Source of the DNA: Mucilaginibacter sp. PAMB04168
GTDB taxonomy: Bacteria; Bacteroidota; Bacteroidia; Sphingobacteriales; Sphingobacteriaceae
DNA: 64,000 bases
Assembly (NCBI RefSeq): GCF_039634365.2
Contig: NZ_CP155079.2
Location: 3,906,001-3,970,000, forward strand
Reading direction: 5' to 3'
Position 1 is the stretch's first letter. Each line of letters starts with the position of its first letter. Made by a program: the position numbers and the translations under genes. The notes under the pieces were generated by a model. It saw only the letters and a program-made list of their open reading frames with translations. It made no database searches and was not told the DNA's origin. Positions 53,633-62,850 of this stretch are shown here, piece by piece.

Positions 53633-55216
53633 ATGGAACAAAACCAAATCAATACCGATGGTCAGACCACATCGGGCACGCATTTATCCTGCTGGACGGC
53701 AACGGCACAACCGCTGTCTTTCGAGAAACTAACTAGCGATATTAAAACACAGGTGGCCGTTATAGGCGCAGGCATCTCGGGACTTACCGTGGCTTACTGC
53801 CTGGCCAAAGCCGGCAAACAGGTGGTGGTTATTGAGGATGGTTTGATTGGTAGTGGCGAAACCGGTCGCACTACAGCCCATATAGTGAATGCACTGGATG
53901 ATCTTTATAGCGAAATAGAAAGTTTGTTTGGTGAAGAAAAAGCACGCTACGCTGCCGAAAGTCATACCGCCGCTATAGATTTGGTTGAAAAAATTGTGAC
54001 CGAAGAAAACATAGACTGTGACTTTAAGCGGGTTAACGGCTACTTATTTTTGCACCCCAGCGATGAAAAAAAATCATTGGATGAAGAATTAGACGCAACA
54101 CACAAAGTGGGCATAGCTACCGAAATGGTATACAGCGTACCGGGTATTCCGTCTGAAAGCGGACCAAGCCTGCGCTATCCTAACCAGGCGCAGTTTCATC
54201 CCTTAAAATACCTGAACGGCCTGGCTGAAGCCTTTGTGAGACTGGGTGGCAAGATTTACACTCAAACCCGTGCTGACAAGGTTGAAGAAGGCTTGGTTGA
54301 AGCCAACGGCTTCAAAGTAGAAGCCGAACAAATTGTGGTAGCTACCAACACCCCTTTTAACGACTGGGCAACCATGCACACCAAGCAAGCGCCTTACCGC
54401 ACTTATGTTATTGTGGCAAAAGTGCCTAAGGATGCTATTGAACCAGCGCTGTGGTGGGATACCGGCGATCAAAATTCTGTTTGGCCTACTATGCCTTATA
54501 ATTATGTACGTACCCAGCCTTTTGACGACCAGTATGACTTACTGATACACGGCGGTGCCGACCATAAAACCGGCCAGGCCAACAAAGAGGAAGAGGTTGA
54601 GGAAGAACGCTACCAACGTTTGGAAACCTGGCTGCGTGAACGGTTTCCGCAAGCACAGGAAATAGTTTACCGCTGGTCGGGCCAGGTAATGGAGCCTGTG
54701 GATGATATGGGTTATATTGGTAAGAATCCTGGTGATGAAAACATTTACATTGTAACCGGCGACTCAGGTAATGGCATGACGCACGGAACCTTAGCTGGCA
54801 TACTCATCACCGATCTGATTACCGGCAAACAAAACCCTTGGGCAGAATTGTACGACCCCAGCCGTATTACGGTGACCCTACAAACTACCAAAACCTACAT
54901 TGAAGAACAGTACACCACGCTAAAGCAGTTTGTTGATTACCTGCTGCCATCGGATGTTGAAAAGCTGACCGATATTAAACCCGGCGAAGCGGCCATAGTA
55001 GGCAAGCTTAAAAAGGTAGCCGTTTACCGCGATGAAGCCGGCGCCTTTAACGCCTACAGCGCGGTTTGCCCGCACATGGGTTGCGTAGTACAATGGAACA
55101 ACGACGAAAAATCATTTGATTGCCCCTGCCATGGATCACGCTTTAGCTGTAAAGGCGAATTAATGAACGGCCCGGCCAATTCAAATCTCGAAGAGGTGAA
55201 GGTTCCGGAACAATAA
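53633..55216 (+). CDS. FAD-dependent oxidoreductase with C-terminal Rieske domain
   Basis: A 527-residue two-domain protein. The N-terminal DAO-type FAD fold has VAVIGAGISGLTVAYCLAKAGK near residue 36 (quoted in part) and GSGETGRTTAHI; the FAD end motif is YIVTGDSGNGMTHG. The C-terminal Rieske domain at about 430-525 has CPHMGC and CPCHGSRF, complete [2Fe-2S] ligands, each a Cys-His pair. This fusion occurs in many soil bacteria; substrate unknown, possibly an amine or a protective redox step. ATG at 53633 is used over a TTG three codons before. A strong terminator follows. Confidence 0.88.
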   Translation: MEQNQINTDGQTTSGTHLSCWTATAQPLSFEKLTSDIKTQVAVIGAGISGLTVAYCLAKAGKQVVVIEDGLIGSGETGRTTAHIVNALDDLYSEIESLFGEEKARYAAESHTAAIDLVEKIVTEENIDCDFKRVNGYLFLHPSDEKKSLDEELDATHKVGIATEMVYSVPGIPSESGPSLRYPNQAQFHPLKYLNGLAEAFVRLGGKIYTQTRADKVEEGLVEANGFKVEAEQIVVATNTPFNDWATMHTKQAPYRTYVIVAKVPKDAIEPALWWDTGDQNSVWPTMPYNYVRTQPFDDQYDLLIHGGADHKTGQANKEEEVEEERYQRLETWLRERFPQAQEIVYRWSGQVMEPVDDMGYIGKNPGDENIYIVTGDSGNGMTHGTLAGILITDLITGKQNPWAELYDPSRITVTLQTTKTYIEEQYTTLKQFVDYLLPSDVEKLTDIKPGEAAIVGKLKKVAVYRDEAGAFNAYSAVCPHMGCVVQWNNDEKSFDCPCHGSRFSCKGELMNGPANSNLEEVKVPEQ

Positions 55217-55253
55217 ATAATTTTCAAAAAGAATACGTATCGTATACTTAAGC

Positions 55254-55282
55254 AAAAGCGAACACACAAGTGTTCGCTTTTT
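55254..55282 (+). terminator. Terminator of the FAD/Rieske gene
   Basis: AAAAGCGAACAC at 55254-55265 and GTGTTCGCTTTT at 55270-55281 form a 12-bp perfect stem with ACAA loop and T tail. Confidence 0.92.
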
Positions 55283-55283
55283 G

Positions 55284-55569
55284 AACGTTTATGGTATCAG
55301 CAAAGTACTGGGAGCTTCGGTTGTGCAGATCACGTTACTGTTATTTAAGGATTCCATCCGGCTTATTATACTTCCATTGTTATGGCATCGCCAGCCGCAT
55401 GGCTCGCTAGGCACAAATCGCTGCAAAATTTTACTTACCTGTCGCCATTAGCTGGCGGGTATTTGCACTAGCAGGCTTAACGGCGGTTTTAATTGCTGCT
55501 TTTACGCTCAGCTTTCAATCGGTTAAGGTAGCGCTGGCCAATCCCATCAAGAAATTAAAAACAGAGTAA
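55284..55569 (+). pseudogene. Decayed 3' end of an FtsX/MacB-type ABC permease
   Basis: Three reading frames in succession spell the C-terminus of a Bacteroidota FtsX-like permease: ISKVLGASVVQITLLLFKDS then LIILP from 55296, MASPAAWLARHKSLQNFTY from 55382, and VAISWRVFALAGLTAVLIAA through SFQSVKVALANPIKKLKTE up to the TAA at 55569. At least two frameshifts (near 55375-55380 and 55439) break it, and nothing of the remaining 600 or so residues is present. It begins immediately after the FAD/Rieske terminator. Confidence 0.85.
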
Positions 55570-55655
55570 CGTATACTATTCGACGCATACAATTTATAAC
55601 GGCAAGCAGCGTTTATATATGTACAATCCCGTACCCAGTAGTTTGCGGGATTTTG

Positions 55656-55663
55656 TATTTTTG
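55656..55663 (+). promoter_or_regulatory. -7 element of the small lipoprotein gene
   Basis: TATTTTTG, an exact TAnnTTTG match, ending 4 nt before a GTG start. Confidence 0.5.
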
Positions 55664-55667
55664 CACC

Positions 55668-56183
55668 GTGTACACCATCAAAAGTAAGCTACCTGTGTTA
55701 ATCGTTATTGCCTTTATGCTCACGGGCGCATTGGTGAGTTCGTGCAAAAAGGAGCCCGATACCAGCATAAACAATCTGCTAACGGGTAACGGCATATGGC
55801 GCCTTGCCTCAATGCGGGTTGAAACCTTGCATGGCGACACCACCATACGCAGAGACACTTTAAACACTAACTGCGGTTTTGCACAGTCGTTTAAGTTTAC
55901 CGATGACGCCAGATGCACATACAAGTATTATAGCTGCATTAACGATAGCGCAAGCAGCACCTGGGAGCTAACCTCAAATGATTATGATTCCGTTTTCTTA
56001 CGCTCACCTTTGGTTTGTAAGGACACCACTAAGATTGGCACCATAAGGCCATTCTCCCGTTCGCAGGTGATTAACCTGGGCCGAAACTCGCTCATATTAC
56101 AAACGGTGATTATTGATACGTTTCGTAAAACCCCGGTTGTTGTATTAAGGCGCAAAATTACACGGTACGGGTTTATTCATTAA
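55668..56183 (+). CDS. Hypothetical lipoprotein
   Basis: A 171-residue protein with a lipoprotein signal (LPVLIVIAFMLTGALVSSC) and a lipocalin-like opening pattern GNGIWRLASMRVETLHGD, with further paired Cys. GTG at 55668 gives the best signal peptide; a TTG at 55653 would overlap the -7 box and an ATG at 55716 would be too short a signal. Family not recognised; the GxW start and strand pattern suggest a lipocalin-like fold. Confidence 0.65.
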   Translation: MYTIKSKLPVLIVIAFMLTGALVSSCKKEPDTSINNLLTGNGIWRLASMRVETLHGDTTIRRDTLNTNCGFAQSFKFTDDARCTYKYYSCINDSASSTWELTSNDYDSVFLRSPLVCKDTTKIGTIRPFSRSQVINLGRNSLILQTVIIDTFRKTPVVVLRRKITRYGFIH

Positions 56184-56227
56184 ATCCCAAAAATGTTATA
56201 TTTATCTCCAAACATATACTTGCAGCT

Positions 56228-56815
56228 TTGAAAACCAGAATAGCCATTTTTGCTTCAGGATCGGGATCGAACGCCCAAAAGATTATGGAGTACTTTAAAC
56301 ACCATACTCAAGCCGAAATTGTATTGGTATTAACCAACAACCCGCATGCATTTGTACTGCAAAGGGCCGATAATTTTGAGATACCAACACACATCTTCAG
56401 CCGCCAGGAGTTTTACCAGACGGATGATGTAGTAAAACTGCTCAAGACGATGGAAGTTGATTTGATTGTACTGGCCGGCTTTTTATGGCTGGTGCCAGCT
56501 TCACTGCTCAAGGCTTTCCCCAATCAAATTATAAACATACACCCAGCTCTGCTACCCAAATACGGCGGCAAAGGCATGTATGGAGATCATGTGCACAAAG
56601 CCGTACTGGCCGATGGTGAAGCCGAATCGGGCATTACCATACATTTTGTGAACGAGCACTTTGACGAGGGAGAAATCATACACCAGGCCAAATTCAAGAT
56701 AGACTCTGCCGACACGCTCGACTCCATCAAACTTAAAGGGCAGCAACTAGAGCACCACCACTTTCCGAAGGTGATCGAAGGCTTAGCTGCTAAAATGAAA
56801 AGCCTGAAGGCTTAA
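56228..56815 (+). CDS. purN: Phosphoribosylglycinamide formyltransferase
   Basis: A 195-residue enzyme of purine synthesis (GAR to FGAR with 10-formyl-tetrahydrofolate). It begins MKTRIAIFASGSGSNAQKIM, has INIHPALLPKYGGKGMYG with the catalytic Asn-x-His pair, and GITIHFVNEHFDEGEII with the conserved Asp. The start is a TTG; no ATG is available in frame upstream and the family's N-terminus begins here. A near-consensus TATACTTG box ends 5 nt before it. Confidence 0.93.
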   Translation: MKTRIAIFASGSGSNAQKIMEYFKHHTQAEIVLVLTNNPHAFVLQRADNFEIPTHIFSRQEFYQTDDVVKLLKTMEVDLIVLAGFLWLVPASLLKAFPNQIINIHPALLPKYGGKGMYGDHVHKAVLADGEAESGITIHFVNEHFDEGEIIHQAKFKIDSADTLDSIKLKGQQLEHHHFPKVIEGLAAKMKSLKA

Positions 56816-56821
56816 ATTGCT

Positions 56822-57670
56822 ATGATGGTTGTTCATCACAGTGACGGCGCAACCAACAAAGCCTTTGATTTTACATACGGTACAGCAAAAATTACCATTA
56901 TACTTTTGCCCGCTATGGGCACCCGGGCTATTCTTTATAAAAAGTTTGCCGACAATCTTAAAACAGCAGGCTTTAATGTTATTGCTATGGACTGGCGAGG
57001 CTCGGGCCACTCAAGCGTAAGACCAGGTCGTAAAGTCAACTTCGGTTACGAGCGCCTTATATTTGATGTAAAAGACCTTGTTGAACAAGCCGAACTTCAT
57101 TTTCCCTCGACCACCAAAATCATTATAGGCCATAGCTTAGGCGGGCAAATTGCGGCACTGTTTGCCAGTAGGTTCCATAGGCTGGTTAGCTCAATAATAT
57201 TAATTACATCATGTAACGTTTATTACAAGGGCTGGCGCGGCAAAGAACAACTCAAGGTATTTTTGGCCGGCTGCACATTTTATCGTCTGGCTAACGTCTG
57301 CGGATATTTTCCAGGTTATAAAATAGGATTTGCCGGTAACGAAGCCCGAATGGTTATGAAAGATTGGTGCAGCAACGCCTTAACTGGAAAATACAACCTA
57401 TCTGAATCGGCTTTTAATTATGATGAGGCTTTGCATAACCTTTCCATTCCGGTGCTGGCCTTGTCTGTTAAAGAGGATAAGCTGGCTACTTACACCTCCG
57501 TAATTAACTTGGTAAACAAATTCCCTACAGCGCCATTAGAACACATGCATTTAGATGAAATCACTTTAAATGTATCTCCATTAAACCATTTTAGCTGGCT
57601 AAAAAAGCCCGATGCCTTAGCTAAGCTCATTTCAGAATGGTTAAGCTCTAGTTCACCCAAATCAATTTAG
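56822..57670 (+). CDS. Alpha/beta hydrolase
   Basis: A 282-residue hydrolase with the nucleophile elbow GHSLGG near residue 103 (IIIGHSLGGQIAALFASRF in context), an oxyanion-type loop LLPAMGTRAILYKKFADNL, MDWRGSGHS, a later Asp region (LALSVKEDKLATY) and a C-terminal His in SPLNHFSWL. Catalytic triad appears complete. Likely an esterase or lipase; substrate unknown. Six bp after purN, thus probably co-transcribed, but no functional link is obvious. Confidence 0.85.
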   Translation: MMVVHHSDGATNKAFDFTYGTAKITIILLPAMGTRAILYKKFADNLKTAGFNVIAMDWRGSGHSSVRPGRKVNFGYERLIFDVKDLVEQAELHFPSTTKIIIGHSLGGQIAALFASRFHRLVSSIILITSCNVYYKGWRGKEQLKVFLAGCTFYRLANVCGYFPGYKIGFAGNEARMVMKDWCSNALTGKYNLSESAFNYDEALHNLSIPVLALSVKEDKLATYTSVINLVNKFPTAPLEHMHLDEITLNVSPLNHFSWLKKPDALAKLISEWLSSSSPKSI

Positions 57671-57836
57671 AATGACCAGAGTAAGCCTAATTCAATTGAA
57701 AAAAACCAGGTGGTTACAGAAGATACTATATTCAAATAGGCAGCTTATCAACGGATTGCTATTTAATGATTGGGCTTGTTTGCATATCAGCTTTTATTTT
57801 ATGAGATTTCGCCTGAAATAATTTTTTAGTCGTCCC

Positions 57837-58526
57837 ATGAAGTGGTTATTTTTCCTTTTGATTTTGTTATTTAACCTGCCAGCCAGCCATGCGCAAGAAA
57901 CGGTTAAGCGAACTAATAAGAACTTAAGCTTTTACACCGAAAAATTTGAAGTTCTTAAATCAGATAAAAAAATTCGACACGGGCTTTATAAAGCTGTCGA
58001 TAGCAAAGACACGCTAATAGCTCAAGGTCTATATAGTCAGGGTAAAAGAATTGGGCATTGGGTTTTTTATAATTATAAAGGCGAACCTGTGCAGAACTAT
58101 AATTACAGTAATAAAAAGCTATATTATTATAACCCGGACGATGCAAAGTATCTGAAATATCATTTCACAGATAGCGTGCATCAAGGCGATACTGTACGTT
58201 ATCCTGTAAAAATTGGTGGCTCCTATTATGGCTTAAATTCATTTGTTAACGCACAACCCAATTTGGTAAGAACCCTGACAAATGACTTTCCTAACACAAA
58301 CCAATTTCCATGCGATCATATTTTCACGGTTAGTCCGGAGGGTAAACTAATTAAGCATGAAGCACTGGTTACGGTTAATAACACCAGCAAGCTTTATTTA
58401 GTGACTGACAAAGAGTTTGACGAAGACTCTAAAGAATTTATCCCTGCTACCGTTAACCATACCACGGTGGAATGCAAAGTCGTCATGAATGTTGTTGTAA
58501 ATGTGTACTCAACTTTAAGAAGGTAG
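57837..58526 (+). CDS. Hypothetical secreted protein with MORN-like repeat
   Basis: A 229-residue protein with a signal peptide (WLFFLLILLFNLPASHA) and a MORN-like element around LIAQGLYSQGKRIGHWVFYNY, as in YwqK-type antitoxin repeat proteins. The rest is Tyr- and Asn-rich with the ending VVMNVVVNVYSTLRR. A role is not evident. Codon use is more AT-rich than the neighbouring purine genes. Confidence 0.6.
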   Translation: MKWLFFLLILLFNLPASHAQETVKRTNKNLSFYTEKFEVLKSDKKIRHGLYKAVDSKDTLIAQGLYSQGKRIGHWVFYNYKGEPVQNYNYSNKKLYYYNPDDAKYLKYHFTDSVHQGDTVRYPVKIGGSYYGLNSFVNAQPNLVRTLTNDFPNTNQFPCDHIFTVSPEGKLIKHEALVTVNNTSKLYLVTDKEFDEDSKEFIPATVNHTTVECKVVMNVVVNVYSTLRR

Positions 58527-58609
58527 ACCTACGAGAAATTTCAAAATTCATCAAACATTATTTCAATACAAAACAACAAAGGCAAACAGCTATTCTTTTT
58601 TAAAATCAC

Positions 58610-58617
58610 TACCTTTG
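58610..58617 (+). promoter_or_regulatory. -7 element of purH
   Basis: TACCTTTG, an exact TAnnTTTG match, 23 bp before the purH ATG. Confidence 0.65.
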
Positions 58618-58640
58618 CGGCTCAAAAAAAACATTATTAC

Positions 58641-60182
58641 ATGAGCCAGTCTGTTCAAATAAAAAATGCTTTAATTTCGGTTTATTACAAGGACCACCTG
58701 GAACCTGTTATTCACGAATTAAAACGCCTGGGGGTTAAAATTTACTCAACCGGCGGAACAGAAACATTTATACGCAGCCTGGGCGCTGATGTAATAGCAG
58801 TCGAAGACCTAACATCCTACCCTTCTATACTGGGTGGCCGGGTAAAAACACTCCACCCTAAAGTATTTGGCGGCATACTGGCCCGCCGCAGTTTTGAAAG
58901 CGACGAGCAGCAGCTGACCGAATACGAAATACCAGAAATTGATCTCGTTATAGTGGACCTATATCCTTTCGAGGAAACTGTACGCTCGGGTGCAGAACAG
59001 CCCGATGTAATTGAAAAGATTGACATTGGCGGTATATCACTTATACGTGCAGCGGCAAAAAACTTTAAAGACGTAGTTATTGTGGCATCCAAAGATGATT
59101 ACCAGCAGCTTGAAGAACTGTTGAAAACTCAAAATGGAGCAACCACATTTGACCAACGCCGCAACTTTGCACAAAAAGCCTTCAACATCTCATCGCACTA
59201 TGATACGGCTATATTTCAATACTTTAATATAGCGCAAGATGACCAGAGCCAGCCTTTACCGGTATTTAAACAAAGCATACAAACCAGCCAAACGCTACGT
59301 TATGGCGAAAACCCACATCAGCAAGGCACTTTCTATGGTAACCTGGATGCTATGTTCACCAAACTGCACGGTAAAGAGCTATCCTACAACAATTTGGTTG
59401 ATGTGGATGCAGCCGTTGCACTGATTGATGAATTTACCGACCCTACCATCGCCATATTAAAACACACTAATGCCTGTGGTATTGCTACACGGTCGTTTAT
59501 TAAAGAAGCCTGGATTGATGCTTTAGCTTGTGACCCGGTATCAGCATTTGGTGGTGTAATTATTGCCAATGAGGAAATTAACGCCGAAACTGCGACAGAA
59601 ATCAGTAAAATTTTCTTCGAGGTATTGATTGCTCCGGCCTACACTGATGAAGCTATCGAGATACTAAAAGCCAAAAAGAACCGTATAATACTCATCCGCC
59701 AGCGGGTTGAGCTCGGTGTTAAGCAGTTTAAAACCTTGCTCAACGGCGTAATTGAGCAGGATAAGGACCTGGTGATCGAAGGTCCGGAGCAAATGACTAC
59801 AGTGACGCAGCAACAGCCAACTGAGCATGAACTTAAAGATCTGTTCTTTGCCAATAAAGTAGTAAAGCACACCAAGTCGAACACGGTAGTACTGGCTAAG
59901 AACAACCAGCTGCTGGCCAGCGGCGTTGGGCAAACTTCAAGGGTTGATGCTTTGCGTCAGGCTATTGACAAAGCCCGTAATTTCGGCTTTGATTTGAATG
60001 GCGCTGTAATGACTTCGGATGCTTTCTTCCCCTTCCCAGATTGTGTAGAGATAGCTGCCGAAGCTGGGATAACAGCAGTTTTACAACCGGGCGGATCAAT
60101 CAAAGACCAGGATTCAATTGACATGGCTAATGCCCGCGGCATTGCCATGGTTACAACTGGCGTTAGGCATTTTAAACATTAA
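58641..60182 (+). CDS. purH: Bifunctional AICAR formyltransferase/IMP cyclohydrolase
   Basis: A 513-residue enzyme for the last two steps of IMP synthesis. The N-terminal MGS-like cyclohydrolase domain has STGGTETFIRSLG and VKTLHPKVFGGILARR; the C-terminal formyltransferase domain has RYGENPHQQG, ILKHTNACGIA with the catalytic Lys-His, and the ending SDAFFPFPD with GGSIKDQD. Length is normal. With purN nearby, purine genes are clustered but not adjacent. Confidence 0.96.
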   Translation: MSQSVQIKNALISVYYKDHLEPVIHELKRLGVKIYSTGGTETFIRSLGADVIAVEDLTSYPSILGGRVKTLHPKVFGGILARRSFESDEQQLTEYEIPEIDLVIVDLYPFEETVRSGAEQPDVIEKIDIGGISLIRAAAKNFKDVVIVASKDDYQQLEELLKTQNGATTFDQRRNFAQKAFNISSHYDTAIFQYFNIAQDDQSQPLPVFKQSIQTSQTLRYGENPHQQGTFYGNLDAMFTKLHGKELSYNNLVDVDAAVALIDEFTDPTIAILKHTNACGIATRSFIKEAWIDALACDPVSAFGGVIIANEEINAETATEISKIFFEVLIAPAYTDEAIEILKAKKNRIILIRQRVELGVKQFKTLLNGVIEQDKDLVIEGPEQMTTVTQQQPTEHELKDLFFANKVVKHTKSNTVVLAKNNQLLASGVGQTSRVDALRQAIDKARNFGFDLNGAVMTSDAFFPFPDCVEIAAEAGITAVLQPGGSIKDQDSIDMANARGIAMVTTGVRHFKH

Positions 60183-60380
60183 GGAACAGAACCAGGAAAG
60201 AAGAGCCAAAAAGTAAGAGAGCGGTACTTACAAAGTACAATAGGCGTCAAAAAAATGCCATCGTTTTCACTATTAATTTTCGGCCCTTGTCTCTTGAAGT
60301 TTGTTTTGAAATGCAAACGCTTATTGATATACTTACACATAATTTTTTAATCTTTGCAGATTATTTGACACAAACATTCA

Positions 60381-61403
60381 ATGGGTTTATTTAATTTTTT
60401 CACGCAAGAAGTTGCTATTGATTTAGGAACTGCAAATACCCTCATTATACATAACGACAAAGTAGTGGTCGACGAACCATCTATCGTAGCATTTGACCGA
60501 AAAACCAACAAGGTAATTGCCATTGGAAGGCAGGCTATGCAGATGGAAGGTAAGACACACGATAATATTCGTACAGTACGACCGCTAAAGGATGGCGTAA
60601 TTGCCGACTTTGATGCAGCCGAGCACATGATACGCGGTATGATCAAGATGATTAACAAAGGCAAGGGCTGGTTTTTCCCTTCTTTGCGTATGGTAATCTG
60701 TATTCCGTCAGGTATTACTGAGGTAGAAAAACGGGCGGTACATCAATCGGCCGAAATTGCAGGCGCTAAAGAGGTTTACCTTATTCACGAGCCTATGGCA
60801 GCTGCTGTTGGTATTGGTATTGATGTGGAAGAACCCATGGGTAACATGATTATCGATATAGGCGGCGGTACTACCGAAATTGCCGTTATTGCTCTATCAG
60901 GTATTGTGTGCGATCAGTCTATCCGTGTAGCAGGTGATAATTTTGACTCTGATATTGTGCAATATATCCGCCGTCAGCATAACATCATGATTGGCGACCG
61001 TACGGCCGAAAAGATCAAAATTGAGGTTGGTGCCGCTCTTCCTGAGCTTGCCGATCCTCCGGGCGATTTTGCAGTACAAGGCCGCGATTTAATGACCGGG
61101 GTACCTAAGCAAATTACTGTATCGTACACTGAGATTGCTCACTGCCTCGACAAATCAATCTCTAAAATTGAGGAAGCTATCTTAAAGGCCCTCGAGATCA
61201 CTCCTCCGGAGCTATCTGCTGATATTTATCAGACCGGTATCTATTTAACAGGTGGTGGCGCATTACTGCGTGGTTTGGATAAACGCGTTGCAGCCAAAAC
61301 CAAATTACCGGTACACGTGGCCGAAGATCCGCTTCGTGCGGTAGTACGCGGCACCGGCACCGCCCTTAAAAATATCGGTAACTATAAATTCTTAATGCAA
61401 TAA
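60381..61403 (+). CDS. mreB: Rod shape-determining protein MreB
   Basis: A 340-residue actin-like ATPase. Phosphate-1 loop EVAIDLGTANTLI, the VCIPSGITEVEKRAV segment, phosphate-2 IIDIGGGTTEIAV and adenosine motif LTGGGALLRGLDK. An amphipathic N-terminus (MGLFNFFTQE) suits membrane binding. It forms filaments that guide lateral wall synthesis with MreC, MreD, RodA and PBP2. A TTG about 21 bp upstream of AATCTTTG at 60349-60356 is a plausible promoter. Confidence 0.97.
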   Translation: MGLFNFFTQEVAIDLGTANTLIIHNDKVVVDEPSIVAFDRKTNKVIAIGRQAMQMEGKTHDNIRTVRPLKDGVIADFDAAEHMIRGMIKMINKGKGWFFPSLRMVICIPSGITEVEKRAVHQSAEIAGAKEVYLIHEPMAAAVGIGIDVEEPMGNMIIDIGGGTTEIAVIALSGIVCDQSIRVAGDNFDSDIVQYIRRQHNIMIGDRTAEKIKIEVGAALPELADPPGDFAVQGRDLMTGVPKQITVSYTEIAHCLDKSISKIEEAILKALEITPPELSADIYQTGIYLTGGGALLRGLDKRVAAKTKLPVHVAEDPLRAVVRGTGTALKNIGNYKFLMQ

Positions 61404-61408
61404 TTTGG

Positions 61409-61499
61409 ATATGAGATTACAGATGTGAGAAATGAGCCAATGCGCAAGCCTTGTAATAAATTATCTCACATCTTACATCTCAGTTCTCACATCTCATAT
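61409..61499. repeat. Inverted GATGTGAGA-type repeat between mreB and mreC
   Basis: ATATGAGAT at 61409-61417 is the exact inverse complement of ATCTCATAT at 61491-61499, and GTGAGAA at 61425-61431 of TTCTCAC at 61484-61490. The resulting hairpin fills nearly the whole gap between the two genes and shares its unit with 33961-33997. Confidence 0.65.
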
Positions 61500-61504
61500 A
61501 GCCC

Positions 61505-62341
61505 ATGCGTAACCTTTTGATCTTCATCAGTAAGTACAACGCATTTTTCCTGTTTCTTATTTTTGAGGTTTCGGCGCTGGTTATTTATGTAAAGTACAAC
61601 TCGTTTCAGCGGGCTACTTACATTAATACGGCTAATGATATTACCGGCAGCATGTATGCCCGGGTGAACGAGTTAAATAGCTATTTATTGCTTAAAGACG
61701 TTAACGACAGCCTTGCACGTGAAAATGCCAGGCTGCGGGGCCAGCTTAACTCGGCCTACTATGCTGATACGCTGGCTAAACGCACCGTTACCGACAGTGT
61801 TTACAAACAGCAGTACACCTACACCGAGGCACGTGTAATTAACAACTCGGTAAATAAGCGCAACAATTATATCACTATACTTAAAGGCACCAAAGATGGT
61901 ATCACCAAAGGCATGGGCGTAATCAGCAGCTCGGGTGTGGTAGGTAAAATCATTTATGCGTCAGAGCATTTATCTATCGTGCAATCTTTGTTACACAAAG
62001 ATTCGCAAGTGAGTGCCATGCTGGCCGATACCAAAGACATTGGCAGCCTGGTATGGGGTGATGATATCGATCCGCATAAAGGCTTACTGAAGGATGTGCC
62101 AAATCATGTTAAACCGCACATTGGCCAATGGGTAGTTACCTCCACTTACTCCAGCTTGTACCCTGCCGGCATACCGCTAGGCCGTGTAAGTAACCTGCAT
62201 GCAAAGAGTGGCGGTTTCTTCCTTAACATGGAGGTTAACTTAGCGGTCGATTTTAGCAAACTACAATACGTGTACGTAGTAAATAACAAACTTTCGTTAG
62301 AGCGCCAGGCACTGGAGGGGCAGGAAAAACAAGATGAGTAG
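61505..62341 (+). CDS. mreC: Rod shape-determining protein MreC
   Basis: A 278-residue bitopic protein: a short cytoplasmic N-terminus, one helix FFLFLIFEVSALVIYV, a coiled-coil at about 55-80 (VNDSLARENARLRGQL), and the periplasmic beta domain with ARVINNSVNKRNNYITI, GMGVISSSGVVGKI and the VTSTYSSLYPAGIPLG segment. It links MreB to the synthases and activates PBP2. Ends 8 bp inside mreD. Confidence 0.93.
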   Translation: MRNLLIFISKYNAFFLFLIFEVSALVIYVKYNSFQRATYINTANDITGSMYARVNELNSYLLLKDVNDSLARENARLRGQLNSAYYADTLAKRTVTDSVYKQQYTYTEARVINNSVNKRNNYITILKGTKDGITKGMGVISSSGVVGKIIYASEHLSIVQSLLHKDSQVSAMLADTKDIGSLVWGDDIDPHKGLLKDVPNHVKPHIGQWVVTSTYSSLYPAGIPLGRVSNLHAKSGGFFLNMEVNLAVDFSKLQYVYVVNNKLSLERQALEGQEKQDE

Positions 62342-62849
62342 AGCATTGATATATAACCTCATTCGCTTTATTGTGCTGGTGCTTTTACAGGTATTTCTGT
62401 TAAAGAACATCAGCCTGTACAACTTATCAGTACCCTACCTGTATATCTTGTTTATTCTGCTGCTCCCGCTCGAAACGCCGAACCTCTTGCTATTTGCCTT
62501 ATCGTTTTTAATGGGATTAACCATTGATGCGTTTTATGACACGCCCGGCCTGCATGCTGCAGCCAGTGTGGTACTGGCATTTGTTCGGGTGTTGTTTGTG
62601 AGCATAACGGTGCAAAAAGATGGATTTGATAACGAGCCCGAGCCTACGCTGGGCAACATGGGCTTCAGGTGGTTTTTTACTTATGCTGCTATACTTACCC
62701 TGTTCCATCACTTTTTTCTTTTCAACCTCGAGGTATTTCGTTTAAACGAAATACAATATACTTTACTGCGTTTCCTGTCAAGTTCAGTATTTACCTTATT
62801 TTTGATATTAATATCCAGCTTTTTATTTTACAGAAGGAAAGAACGTTAA
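62334..62849 (+). CDS. mreD: Rod shape-determining protein MreD
   Basis: A 171-residue membrane protein with about five helices, opening MSRALIYNLIRFIVLVLLQV and containing LFALSFLMGLTIDAFYDTPGLHAAASV, where the conserved LG-x-x-x-D-type segment lies. Overlaps mreC by 8 bp and is followed by mrdA after 1 bp. Confidence 0.88.
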   Translation: MSRALIYNLIRFIVLVLLQVFLLKNISLYNLSVPYLYILFILLLPLETPNLLLFALSFLMGLTIDAFYDTPGLHAAASVVLAFVRVLFVSITVQKDGFDNEPEPTLGNMGFRWFFTYAAILTLFHHFFLFNLEVFRLNEIQYTLLRFLSSSVFTLFLILISSFLFYRRKER

Positions 62850-62850
62850 A

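Noticed and set aside
58641..60182. purN-hydrolase-purH as one purine operon
   Set aside because: purH has its own exact -7 box and is separated from purN by two unrelated genes and gaps of over 100 bp.
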